Origin: Gymnopilus junonius
Lineage: Eukaryota > Basidiomycota > Agaricomycetes > Agaricales > Galerinaceae
Length of the DNA: 64,000 bases
Assembly (NCBI GenBank): GCA_015501075.1
Contig: JADNYJ010000056.1
Span: forward strand, 1 to 64,000
Direction of reading: 5' to 3'
Shown: positions 23,551 to 33,878 of the stretch, in pieces
How the letters are laid out: each line of letters opens with the position of its first letter
Position numbering within the stretch: the stretch's first letter is position 1
The notes under the pieces: model-generated
Told to the model about the DNA's origin: nothing
The model's database searches: none
What the model saw: only the letters and a program-made list of their open reading frames with translations
Position numbers and translations under genes: made by a program

Positions 23551-25278
23551 CTACGCCTCTGTCAAGGTGACCTCTCTTAACTTGCGTGATGCCATATCAA
23601 TCGCCTTTTCTACTTCATCTTTGATCTTTTCGCGCCAGCTTGCCGATGATCGCGTTCCTTTCCAGCTCGTTCTCTCCAGTGTGTCCCACCATTCGCCTTG
23701 GTATGGATGGCCGGGTGACCCAAGGTATCCCCAGGGTTTGGCAGTAGGAGGTTGAACGTATGGATTCAAAACCTCTGCCATAGATGGATAAACTGGTCCC
23801 GTGAAGTGTACGATGCTCGGGTCATTCATTTGCTCCATTGCAAGGCTCTTTCTGTCATCGGACGGGTAGTTTGCATATGTTCCCAAGCCTTGAGCGTTCC
23901 AGTTCAGATCGAGAGAAACCCAGTTGTCTGCAAAAATCATGTTCAAGGCGTCTTGGTCACGAAACTTGGCGTTTTTCATTTCCATACCCAGCTTCTTCAA
24001 TCTGTCCACCTCAAAGCGTGCCTTGGCCAAGTCTATAAGGAGGACTCCAGCATTGAAATACGGTCGCCTTTCCATCTTTTCGTGACCCATGGGATGTCCT
24101 ATATCCCTCGCAGCGCCAATACATTTTTCGCCCAGGTCAACGTCCCACAATGGTTTCAAACTCTTCCGAACAAGGACATCAGCGTCCAGATACAAAACAC
24201 GCTCAATGGGAAGCAACTCGATCACGTCCAACTTCGCCCAAGTAGGTCCCATCTTTCTCGCTAGACTGTCTTCGGGAAGTTGCAAGAAAACTAAAGTGAC
24301 CTTGCCGTAGTCTTTGATCGTCTCCTTCAGCTTAGCTCTATCGTCGGTATGGAGTCCGCAGTCGGCAATGTAGATGGTGATACGCTCGCTCATGTTCTCG
24401 ACTAAACTGCGAATGGTGACTGCTGCCCCTATAGCGTACGAAGAGTCGATGGTAAGTACAACATTGATGCCATATTCAAGAGCTACGTTTAAGCTTTGGT
24501 CGTTTGCAGGTCCGACAAGAAAGCCGATTCTCATATCCGTCAATTTCTTGAGGACGACTTGATAATGCTTGTCGTCGGTCAGCCGCTCGTACTCTCCAGC
24601 ATGGAGAATCAGAAAAGTGTCGATCCCTCGCTTAGGGTGATGGACGCTATCCTCCGGCTCCTTGTCCCAGTGGTAGTCATCGAAGATAATAATGGCGCCT
24701 TTCCTGGCCAATCGCCAAACCAATTCGCCGTCCAATAGGGTATCATCCGCCTCATGGGATCCATCGACGTATATCCAATCAAACCCGGGATCCTTCGCGG
24801 ACATCTCTTCCTTGAGGAGTTCCATGAGGGCGGGCACACTAAATTGTGCGAGGACGCGTGCGTGTTTGCCTGTCAAGGCTAGATTGTGCTGGACGCGGGA
24901 AAGCCGCTGACGGCCCGCCTCGGTCCCGAGAAGATCAAAGTGATCAATGCAGACGATCTCGCTGCCATCTTTGCATAGGTTGTTGAGCAAGAAAATGGCA
25001 GAACGACCCTCCCAAGACCCAATCTCGAGGACCCTTGGATGGTCGGACTTCACTAAAGGGAAAAGTGCGGTCCAGCTTTCGATGTTATGGGAGAACCAGT
25101 CCTGGGTAGGCGTAAATTGGTAAGAGGTGACTTCATTGCTAGTGGACATGGTTGATTTACGATTAGTGGGCTGTTGCTCAGATGCTTCTTGCATTTTATG
25201 CGTCAGCTCTTGCTTATGGCGGTCTCCAATAGGCAGTCTTTTGCTCATTTTCGTTGGGCGCTTCTGGGTTTTGAGCAT
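23551..25278 (-). CDS. Methyltransferase-glycosyltransferase family 8 fusion protein, 575 aa
   Basis: Intronless ORF, ATG 25278 to TAG 23551. N-terminal half (about residues 50-240): class I SAM-dependent methyltransferase of the Methyltransf_24 type, with VLEIGSWEGRSAIFLL (motif I), IVCIDHFD, FDWIYVDGSHEADD and GAIIIFDDYHW. C-terminal half (about 260-510): GT-A fold glycosyltransferase family 8, with VVLTIDSSYAIGAAVTIRSL, the metal-binding DXD in YLDADVLVRKSLKPLWD, RPYFNAGVLLIDL, FRDQDALNMIF, LDLNWNAQG and the IVHFTGP signature. GT8 enzymes transfer sugar from UDP-sugar donors with retention; Methyltransf_24 domains occur in bacterial and phage glycan loci. No signal peptide, so cytosolic or peripheral. 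Head-to-head with the epimerase-glycosyltransferase gene, 618 bp between the ATGs. All key motifs are intact and no frameshift is seen. Confidence 0.88.
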   Translation of the reverse strand: MLKTQKRPTKMSKRLPIGDRHKQELTHKMQEASEQQPTNRKSTMSTSNEVTSYQFTPTQDWFSHNIESWTALFPLVKSDHPRVLEIGSWEGRSAIFLLNNLCKDGSEIVCIDHFDLLGTEAGRQRLSRVQHNLALTGKHARVLAQFSVPALMELLKEEMSAKDPGFDWIYVDGSHEADDTLLDGELVWRLARKGAIIIFDDYHWDKEPEDSVHHPKRGIDTFLILHAGEYERLTDDKHYQVVLKKLTDMRIGFLVGPANDQSLNVALEYGINVVLTIDSSYAIGAAVTIRSLVENMSERITIYIADCGLHTDDRAKLKETIKDYGKVTLVFLQLPEDSLARKMGPTWAKLDVIELLPIERVLYLDADVLVRKSLKPLWDVDLGEKCIGAARDIGHPMGHEKMERRPYFNAGVLLIDLAKARFEVDRLKKLGMEMKNAKFRDQDALNMIFADNWVSLDLNWNAQGLGTYANYPSDDRKSLAMEQMNDPSIVHFTGPVYPSMAEVLNPYVQPPTAKPWGYLGSPGHPYQGEWWDTLERTSWKGTRSSASWREKIKDEVEKAIDMASRKLREVTLTEA

Positions 25279-25896
25279 TGAGCGCCGGCATATCTTTCGA
25301 TGATTCTTCTAAACCCCTCCTCGCTGCGCATTGTGGAGCGACTCTGAGGATCTTTGGCCTCGTCGTGAGTCTCTTATCGCTTTTGTGTTCCACTTATGAC
25401 TAACTGACCATCTTATTTTGAAGGAACTCCCATGAGATGATTGATCGGCTGCCTTTATGATTGGAGGCAGTCAATCATCAACATCTTCGAAGCCAAGATA
25501 ACGCGTTGGTAAGTGGATGTATTGTCACTCCTCGGACAAACTACCTTCACAATTCCTTCTCTCAGACGTTATTAAACGTCTGCGCCCTATTGCACATGGC
25601 CATCTGCTCTCAATATTACATGTAAGTCTTATCATTGTATAGATATTTGCTTTCGAGCTCCATGGGCGCTAACTTGGTCAATTTATCAGCCCTTAAAAGG
25701 GTTCTCAATGTCCTTGAATCGCCTAAAATCTCACAGCGTTTAACTCTGACTCTTTTCTATTGGACTGTTACGCTTCCTTTCAGAACCTCAAATTCGGTTG
25801 TCTTTCGATTTTAATTTATGAAATCAATGCGTTAAATGGATATAAAATGCCGTTTGGAGAAAGGGGGAAAAACAAGCACTCAGACCTTTTCGCACT
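25279..25896. promoter_or_regulatory. Shared divergent promoter region of the glycan gene pair
   Basis: The two sugar-enzyme genes start 618 bp apart and point away from each other, so this segment must hold both promoters. On the + strand a TATAAAA at 25841 lies 56 bp before the epimerase ATG. No clear TATA is seen for the minus gene. Shared control is inferred from layout only. Confidence 0.5.
25841..25847 (+). promoter_or_regulatory. TATA box of the epimerase-glycosyltransferase gene
   Basis: TATAAAA 56 bp upstream of ATG 25897. An out-of-frame ATG at 25848 immediately follows it but probably lies upstream of the transcription start. Confidence 0.5.
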
Positions 25897-28800
25897 ATGG
25901 AGTCTTCGCTCAGTCCACCTCCCAAGGACAAAGTGTACCTCGTTACTGGAGGCCATGGATTTCTAGTAAGCTACTGGTCGCCTTATAGTTTCCACCTGTC
26001 TTCATACTTTTCCAATAGGGATCTCACGTCGCACGCCGTCTCTATGAGCAAGAACATTGTCACGTCCGCGTTATTGATGTTTCCTCTAGGGCATCTTTGC
26101 CAGGTTCTTACTATCATAATTTATTCAGGGTGACCTCCGGCACCCTGCCCTTTGTGAGCTCGTCGTCCGTGGTGTCCATACGGTTCTCCATTTTGCTGCC
26201 AACATGGGCGGTATGGGGACCATTCATGATGAGAATGACTTCATCCTCTATGAAGACAACCACCTTATGACGGCTAACCTTCTCCGCGCTTGCCTTGCTG
26301 CAGGCGTCAAATGCTTCTTTTTCGCTTCCTCGGCTTGCATCTACCCAGAAACTCTGCAGACAGACGTCACTGGGGACGGTTCACTGAAGGAATCCGACGC
26401 TTGGGCGCATCCACCTCCTAAACCTCAAGGTCTGTATGGTCTTGAGAAGTTCAATTCCGAGCTTTTACTCCATCAGTTCTCTTCCAAAATGGACATCCGC
26501 ATTGGCAGGTTCCATAACGTTTTCGGTCCTGGTGGCGCGTGGAATGATGGGCGTGAGAAGGCGCCTGCTGCTATGCTGCGCAAAGCCTGGGCCATGAAAA
26601 TCCTTGGTAATTCCTCTGCATCGTTTGAGATATGGGGAGGTGGGCAACAAAGACGGAGTTTCTTGTATGTGAGTGACGCTGTGGATGGCGTCTTGAAAGT
26701 TTTGGAGTGGGAGCGCGTATCATCGGACAACAATATTTTTTCTACCTTCAACATCGGTTCTGACACAGCCGTATCCATCCAAGAGCTTGCTCATATAGCA
26801 CTCAGATGCGCAATTATAGACCCAGAAAGTGTCCGTTTTCTTACAATTTGTCCAAGCCCATGGGCGTCGCCTCTCGGAATTCGAACAATGAACAGGTTAG
26901 GCTAGTCTTGGGGTGGTCTCCTCAGGTGTCACTGACCGAAGGCATGGCGTCAACTTCGGAGTGGATCAAACAGCAAGTTACCGATCTGACCAGAGACAAG
27001 ACTGATATCATGCAAGACTTGTCTTTAAGCAAGGTCCTTCACCTACAGCCGGCGACTATTATTTTCGCCATTCTTCTTCCTATCACATCCTGCGGTAGCT
27101 CCAGCCCTTCTGACTGCCTTTCAAATCTTCGTCGGTTCTCACAGAGTCTTTTCAATACTACATGGCGAGATACACGGGATCGGAGCTCCGACGTGCAATT
27201 CCGCATCGTTATTTACCTCGCCATTGACCATGACGACACCTTTTTGTTAGCAGCTGATCACCTTAGCAATAAGGCCGAACGGGTTTTGCGTCAAGAAGGG
27301 ATATGTGACGTTGTAACCATTGTCTGCGACCACCCCCGTGGGCATGTTTGCCAGCTTTGGAGGGACTGTGCAAAGAGAGCTTGGAGCGATAAATGCGACT
27401 ATATGGTTCTGATGGGGGATGATGTAGTCCTGAAGGATGAAGGATGGATGAGAGATGCTCACGCAGAATTTCTTAGCCTCGCCAACAGGATTGGCGTGCC
27501 TGCAGGGTTTGGTTGTGTCGCTTTTACAGATACATCATTTCCGGGAATGCCAACGTTCCCTATAATCCACCGAACACATATGGACATCTTTCAAGGCGAG
27601 GTGGTACCCGCTATCTTTGTTAACCAAGATGGCGACCCCTTTTTATTTCAGCTTTATCGACGATGGGGCTGTTCCACTATGTTTAACTCTCAATTATCCA
27701 ACAGCATCGGTGGAGACGGCGATGCCCGCTACGTGAAACGTCATGCGCAAGACTGGACTTTCGACACTTTAGACGACGCAACTTCTGTTGTCGAAAGCTG
27801 GTTGGAAGGTCGTAGTTCCTTAGCTGAAAGAAAACTCACGTTAGACGTTGTCATTCCCTGTTACAGAGTTGATCTAGCAATCCTCGACATCATTCTTGCC
27901 CTAAAGTCTTCTGCTTCTTGCACAGTCATGTTCATTATAATTATCGACGATCCTTCTTCGCCGTATATTTCTCACCTTCAATCTCGTCATTCGCGTCGTT
28001 CTGATGTCCGAATTCGCGTCAACAAGTCAAATCTTGGGGCTTCGGCGTCGCGTAATAGGGGCATGGATGAATCAGCTGCAGAGTGGGTTCACTTTCTTGA
28101 CGACGATGTTGTCCCAGATCCAAACCTTTTGAAATACGCTGAAGAAGCAATTCGTGCCCACCCTTATGCAGCAGGATTTGTTGGCGTATCCCTATTCCCA
28201 AGTGCAGATAGTATTTTCACGACCGCTGTGCATCTTGCTGGTGTGACTTACTTCTGGGACATTGCACAGAAGATTCCCAACTCAGTCGACTTGCCGTGGG
28301 GCGTTACTGCCAACCTCATAGCGCGTCGAAATGTAAAGGATGGCATCAAGTTCGATCTCAGTTATCCAAAGACTGGTGGAGGTGAAGATATCCACTTCTG
28401 TCACCAGAAAGCGCAGCATTCAATTCAAAATGGCGGTGAAGGTTTCGTTTCTGCTGAGAAGGTCGTCGTTACTCATCCTTGGTGGAATGGAGGGAAAAGG
28501 TCGTATTGGAGGTTTTACAATTGGTCATTTGGTGATGGTGGGCTCATCAAGAATTTTCCGGAACACGTCTACTCGGACTTTGCACCAAACAGCGCTGAGT
28601 TGCTCTTGGGCTGTGCAGTAGTTGTTGTGCTTGGCGTGTTTTCCGCACACTGGGTTATTCTTTCCGCTTCTTACAGAGCTTTCGTCGCCGTCGTCCTTGC
28701 TAACATACTGCATGACGGTTATAGGCACCTCTACGAGCACCCAGAAAGGAATCTGGAAATAAGGACGACCCTCAAGCCTTGGTCTTTGTTCTGGCTAGGT

Positions 28801-29013
28801 GCCGTGGTAGAGAGTTCTTTTATTCGAATGTTTAGTGAAGTGGGTCGCCTTAGAGGCCTCATAGCCCGTGGAGAGTATATGTTTTTGGGTAGAAGATTTG
28901 ATTGGTTTTCGGGACGCGCAGGAGCAGGGCCTGTGATTGAGGAACGATCCCATAGTCTCCAGAGGGCCATTCTCACTATCCTGTTATTTCGCTTTCTTAT
29001 CGCTTTAGGTTGA
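25897..29013 (+). CDS. GDP-mannose-3,5-epimerase-like domain fused to two glycosyltransferases and membrane segments, about 1,000 aa
   Basis: Exons 25897-25965, 26019-26078 and 26129-29013. Residues about 1-325: extended SDR epimerase, with VTGGHGFLGSH (NAD site), FAANMGGMGTIH, SSACIYPE, YGLEK, GRFHNVFGP, GREKAPAA, FNIGSD and SRNSNNEQVRLVLGWSP. These match plant/algal GDP-mannose 3,5-epimerase closely, including the catalytic Cys (SSACIYPE) and Lys (GREKAPA). About 345-610: a GT-A-like domain with LMGDDVVL. About 614-850: a GT2 domain (LDVVIPCYR, FLDDDVVPDPN, GGGEDIHFCHQ). About 864-900: hydrophobic segments (LLLGCAVVVVLGVFSAHW), so probably membrane-anchored with cytosolic catalytic domains. 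Odd: one apparent missing base at 26831-26841 (between DPESVR and FSYNLSKPMGV). The 50-nt second intron is inferred from frame and could instead mark another deletion. Confidence 0.85.
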
Positions 29014-30370
29014 CGAAGTGTATGCATTACACTCTCACCTAACCTGGCGTTCTTCGATCATCTTCCCACAGTATGAGTCCATATTCAATAGGCCTAAGAC
29101 TAATGTATTTAAAATCTATATTCGTTTCTCTTGATTTAGAACGCGGCGGAAAATCGGCCATTTCAGCGGAACCCTGATATCGCTTTGTACCCTTTCAATG
29201 ATAATATATACATATACATCAGAAGAAACTGAGATCAATAGAGGTTGGTTATCTGCAAGTTGGGTTAATCCTAAAAATTTCCATTTAAGTCGAAGCCTCA
29301 CCGCCTCAAGCCAATCAGAAGACGCAGGATCCTAGGATTATTAATCTACAAAGGATTAATCCTTGCAGATAACATCTACTAAACACCACCATTGTTCAAC
29401 ATGATTCCTTCTGATCAAGCGCATCAAATCAAATGCTATGATCATTTTTATGATCCTAGACTTACCGAGAGCGATGCTTATCCTTGCTTATCGTAAACTG
29501 TTCACGCGCCACACTGAATGACTAACTCACCCTTCCTCGATCGTTGAAGAAGCTATTCCAAATTCTCATGACTGGGACGGACCTTGACTCCGGGTTGACA
29601 AATCACGTTCATTCATACAAGATCAGACTTCGAATCGGCGACGATCCATGCTGACTGAAGGATTGCCCGTGGGTTCAAACTTCATCCATGGCTTGCCGTC
29701 GACCTCCGTCGACCGGGCAGCCATGTCAGCGTCAATCACGGCTAAAATTAAACGTAATTAAGAAACGCACGATCACTACCCCACCCCCACCCCCAATTTA
29801 TGTGGGGTGCGTTACGATCAATAATCAATTACCCTTACGTATGCTCCTTGGCAGAAATCTTTGGGGAGGCTGCCCTTCCTAAGAAAGGGGGGTTTTCCTC
29901 CAGACGAAGTCTTTATCCTCTTCTAAGTAGACGCTATTCGCAAGAATATATTACGGTTGTCTTACGTCGGCCCCTGTCGCTAGTGACAGATACTTTAAGC
30001 AGCCCAAATTAAGGCTTCTATTCTAATTGATCCTTTTGACAATTATAGACATACATATCGCAGAAAAACACTGCTGAGTATCTGTGCGGCACCCCGCAAC
30101 ACGACTTACGTCGACAAATCCTTGGCCAGACTGCTCCATGGACCATGCGGGGATAGTTTGATGGGAAATGTACGGAAAAGCGGGATTGCATTGGTTGTCC
30201 ACCTGACCAGTACAAAATCTCAATTCTTGACCCAATTTCATAATTCAAATTGTGTGCAAATAGGGGGAAAATCCGGGGCTATATAAGATAGGGTGTTCCA
30301 GCGATCTTTTGTCCCCATACTTCTATCGACTCGTATCTGCCCCTTAAACCCACTCTATCGAACTCTCGCT
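29014..30370. other. Intergenic upstream of aldehyde dehydrogenase
   Basis: About 1.35 kb. Contains a C-rich tract of CCCCCA units at about 29778-29795 and the aldehyde dehydrogenase promoter. ORFs at 29688-30012 and 30018-30248 are not supported. Confidence 0.45.
30282..30287 (+). promoter_or_regulatory. TATA box of aldehyde dehydrogenase
   Basis: TATAAG about 89 bp upstream of ATG 30371, followed by a pyrimidine-rich leader. Typical core promoter spacing. Confidence 0.55.
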
Positions 30371-32554
30371 ATGCCTTCCACCTTTTCATACGAATGGGAC
30401 ACCCCCGTTTACAAAGGAAAAACTTCCTTCAATACTGGCTTGTTCATTGGTGGAAAATTTGTCGACGGATCCAATGCAACTACCATTGAGTGAGCTCCCC
30501 AATTGCACACTTAAATCTACCCGCACTAACAAGCGATCTTGTCACAGCGTGATCAACCCTGGTCAGCGGTGCTCTTTAATTTTCTGTATTTGTTGCCTGT
30601 TCTCACCTTTTCATCACCAGCGGACGGCAAGTTGATCACCAAAATCTCTGAGGGTGTCGAGAAGGATGTCGATATCGCCGTCGAGGCTGCTCAAAAGGCC
30701 TTCGAAACCGTCTGGGGACTGAACGTAGGTGGCCTGGAAAGGTCCAACCTTCTGTGGAAGCTCGCTACGGCCATGGAATCCCACAAGGAGGAATTAGCCG
30801 CCATCGAAGCTTTGGATAACGGTGCGCTTCTCTTGACGTAGACTTCCCTTCTTCGGCATTCTGATCTTTACTCTTGCAGGCAAGACATTCGACTGGGCCT
30901 TCGGAACTGACGTTACTGCTTCAATTGATGTCGTGAGATATTTCGCTGGATGGGCTGACAAGATAACAGGCCAGACTGTGGAGGTACGTAATAGTCAAAT
31001 TTCGACGCTTTTGCACAACTGATCATTCATTTCTAATGATAGACGGACGAGCGCAAATTCGTCTATACTCGTCATGAGCCAATAGGCGTTGTTGGGCAAA
31101 TCATTCCTTGGAATTTCCCTTGTGAGACAAAAATCCAGCAACGATCTGCATGTACTCATTAAGTTGACACTTCAGTGTTGATGTTCATCTGGAAGATCGC
31201 CCCAGCCTTGGCTACTGGAAACACGATCATTATTAAGGTGATTTTCTTTCCTACTAGTCATGGCCTTACAATTTACATCGCTTTTAGCCTTCGGAGTTCA
31301 CGCCTTTGACTGCTATCCGGATGGCCGAGATCATCCAAGAAGCCGGGATTCCTGATGGCGTTGTTAATATTGTAACTGGATATGGGCAAACCGTTGGAGG
31401 CGCGATTTCGTCACATTTGAAGATTGACAAGGTTGCCTTCACTGGCAGTACTCTTGTCGGCCGCAAAGTTATGGAAGCAGCTGCCAAATCGAACGTGAAG
31501 AACGTCACCCTCGAGCTAGGAGGAAAGAGCCCTAACATCATCTTTGACGACGCGGACCTGAGCAATCTGTAAACTGGGCTGCACACGGTATCTTGTAAGC
31601 ATCATTTTTTTTTCTATCTAACGAATTGTTATTGAGTTTTGCTACAGCTGGAACCACGGTCAGGCTTGCTGCGCTGGCTCTCGCATCTTCGTTCAAGCTG
31701 GAATCTATGACAAGTTCTTGGAGGCTTTCACGAAGAAGGCTCAATCCATCAAAGTTGGTGACCCTTTTGCAAAAGGAGTCGAACAAGGCCCTCAGGTTTC
31801 CCAAATCCAATATGATGTTTGTGTCCTACTTTCACTTTCGTCTTTTCTATGGGTTCACTAAACTTCAACAGCGTATTATGGGCTACATCGACTCCGGAAA
31901 GGCAGAAGGTGCAACCATACAGACGGGTGGCGCAAGGCACGGAAGTGAAGGATACTACATCCAACCAACAATCTTCACGGATACCACACCCGATATGAAG
32001 ATTGTCCAAGAGGAAATCTTCGGACCTGTGGGTGTTGTTATCAAGTTTGAGGACGAAGAGGGTGGGTTTACGTTACTGCTTGGGCTCTTTACGCATGCTA
32101 ATGTTGATAACTTACCATTTAGATGTGATTCGTCAAGCCAACGATACCGGTAAACCATTTTCGGTGCTGGCGCAGGGTTGCTCTAATCCCTTTGTCCTTC
32201 TGGCACATAGTATTCGGACTCGCGGCCGCCGTCTTTACGCAAAACATCACACGCGCCATTGAAACGGCACACAAGCTGCAGGCAGGCACAGTATGGGTGT
32301 GTACAGGTATCCCTTATGACGGCTTTCAGAAGCTGATTTACCAATACAAATAGGTCAACTGTATCAATCAAATCGAGGCCCAAGTTCCTTTCGGAGGATA
32401 CAAGCAATCCGGTATTGGACGGGAGCTAGGAGAATATGCCCTTCACAAGTATGTTGGAATGCCAATTCTTTTTCTATTTCCTAAATTCATTTGGCAACGT
32501 TATAGCTACACTAACGTCAAGGGCGTACACGTCAACTTGCGCCACCGCAAATAG
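30371..32554 (+). CDS. NAD(P)-dependent aldehyde dehydrogenase
   Basis: Oxidises aldehydes to acids with NAD(P)+; cytosolic by absence of a clear targeting sequence. ATG 30371, TAG 32552-32554, about 500 aa over roughly eleven exons with short GT-AG introns. Motifs in order: [81 protein letters not shown] (general-base Glu), [14 protein letters not shown] (nucleophilic Cys), [32 protein letters not shown]. It resembles the fungal ALD5/aldA class. Odd: at 31557-31562 the frame breaks by one missing base between DDADL and the NWAAHG segment just before the catalytic cysteine exon. An alternative donor at GTAAAC (31568) would keep frame but skip about ten conserved residues. Confidence 0.9.
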
Positions 32555-33150
32555 AGGGTCTCTTTGTACGAATGTTGAGCGTGATCTCGGTACGGATGAT
32601 GTGATGCGACATACCTAAATTTAAGACAAGACTGTAAAATATGTAGTATGCTTTATTTACTCTACTGGCATAGGATCTCATGCGGCTATGTTGCGAAAAT
32701 TTTCAGCTGTCACAGAATATTTTCTGAGATCTAGAACGATAAATGCACCGCGTTGAACTCAGACTAATTATATACGCACACTCTATGAGACCTTCTCGCT
32801 CAGCAGCCCACTGCGGTCTACTCGGAGAAATTTATATTTGGCCACAGCTAGAAGAAGCTGCCAAGTCTTGGACGAATTTAACAAGTATGGACCAGAAAAG
32901 ATAGATACCCGGTACTTCTAGTCTTCTACGAGGAAGTTTATTTCCATGAAAAGAAGGATCTAGACGGTAGAGAACGGAGGAAAAGCGACCTTGCCGATAA
33001 CTCGGATTTGTCGACATTCCTTTGCCCAATCAGATTCAGAAGCTTGACGGTTACTGAAGTTTTCGGGAAATATGTGTGGTTTCCGAATTCCCGAGTAGGA
33101 TGAAAGGTAGGTTGAGAAAGAGGACGCGATAAAGTCGATTGTTATTTCTT
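32555..33150. other. Intergenic, nothing recognised
   Basis: 3' flank of aldehyde dehydrogenase and 3' flank of the F-box-like pseudogene on the other strand. No repeats seen. Confidence 0.4.
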
Positions 33151-33878
33151 CTAGATGGATACGAGCTCTTTGGAGTGCTGTCTAGATACCTTTAGTGTCA
33201 GATTTACAAGGCATCCAGTTGTAGATACGGAAAGCTCTGCGACTATAAGGAGGTTCAGTTCAGTAAGCTGCAGGGAAGTAAGGTGTTTGAGATGAGGTAG
33301 AACAATTAACTTCAACATATCATCCACTGATACGATGCACTCTCTCAGCGATAAGTTCGCAGTCGCATAGGTACAGCATTCTCGGGGTAATACTGGAATA
33401 AAATATGGAAGCTCTGGTTTTGAGTCCCGCTTTGGCATTCCAGTGCTGCGCTGCGAGATGGAGAGAGAGGTAAGTTGGCCTAGTCCCTTGGGGCCGAGGA
33501 TAGAAATTGATCTGGCGAGATTGTCGAACATTGCTTTCAGCAAGTACCTCTATACCTTGAGTGTGAGCAAGTGCAAGTGTGTCAAAAAATGAAATGGGAT
33601 CGACATGGTGCACTCCCAGGGCTCGACGGTGATTTTTTTGGAGTCTAGGTAGTTCTCCCAGGGCTTGCATAACGGCAATGTGAGACCGTTCCCCATTTTT
33701 AGTTAATGCAGTCCAGCTGAGAAAGTCCGGTTAGCCTTAAAGTCGTCGGAAAAGTGAAAATTTATATAACACGACTTCAACAGCCTTGAGAAATGAGATG
33801 GGTGTGATTAAATTGTCATCAATTTCTTTCTCGATCCTTTTGATCACTTCAGGGTTTTCAGTTCCTTGCGGATCCATG
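33151..33878 (-). pseudogene. F-box/LRR-like pseudogene, paralogue of the gene at 62 kb
   Basis: Minus-strand segments match the gene at 62012 onward in the same order: a start-like MDPQGTENPEVIKRIEKEID (beginning at about 33878), SWTALTKN...AVMQALGELPRLQ (compare SWVHDRLD...AVLEALKGLPNLR), then KAMFDNLARSISILGP (compare KAMFDNLAKAISVFGP) and SLRECIVSVDDML...VLPHLKHLTSLQLTEL. The frame changes at a run of seven A, an in-frame TAG precedes KAMFDN, the N-terminal F-box is absent and the C-terminus ends early at 33151. One matching intron (GTCGTG...CTCAG, about 33775-33722) is conserved in position. Most likely a truncated, decayed paralogue; base-calling errors could account for part of the damage. 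Confidence 0.65.

Noticed and set aside
26079..26128. Another one-base deletion in the epimerase
   Set aside because: A 50-nt GT-AG intron explains the frame change and keeps VIDGDLRHPAL, so the intron is preferred, though not proven.
29778..29795. C-rich tract as a telomere-like repeat
   Set aside because: Only about three CCCCCA units, no TTAGGG-type array, internal to the contig.
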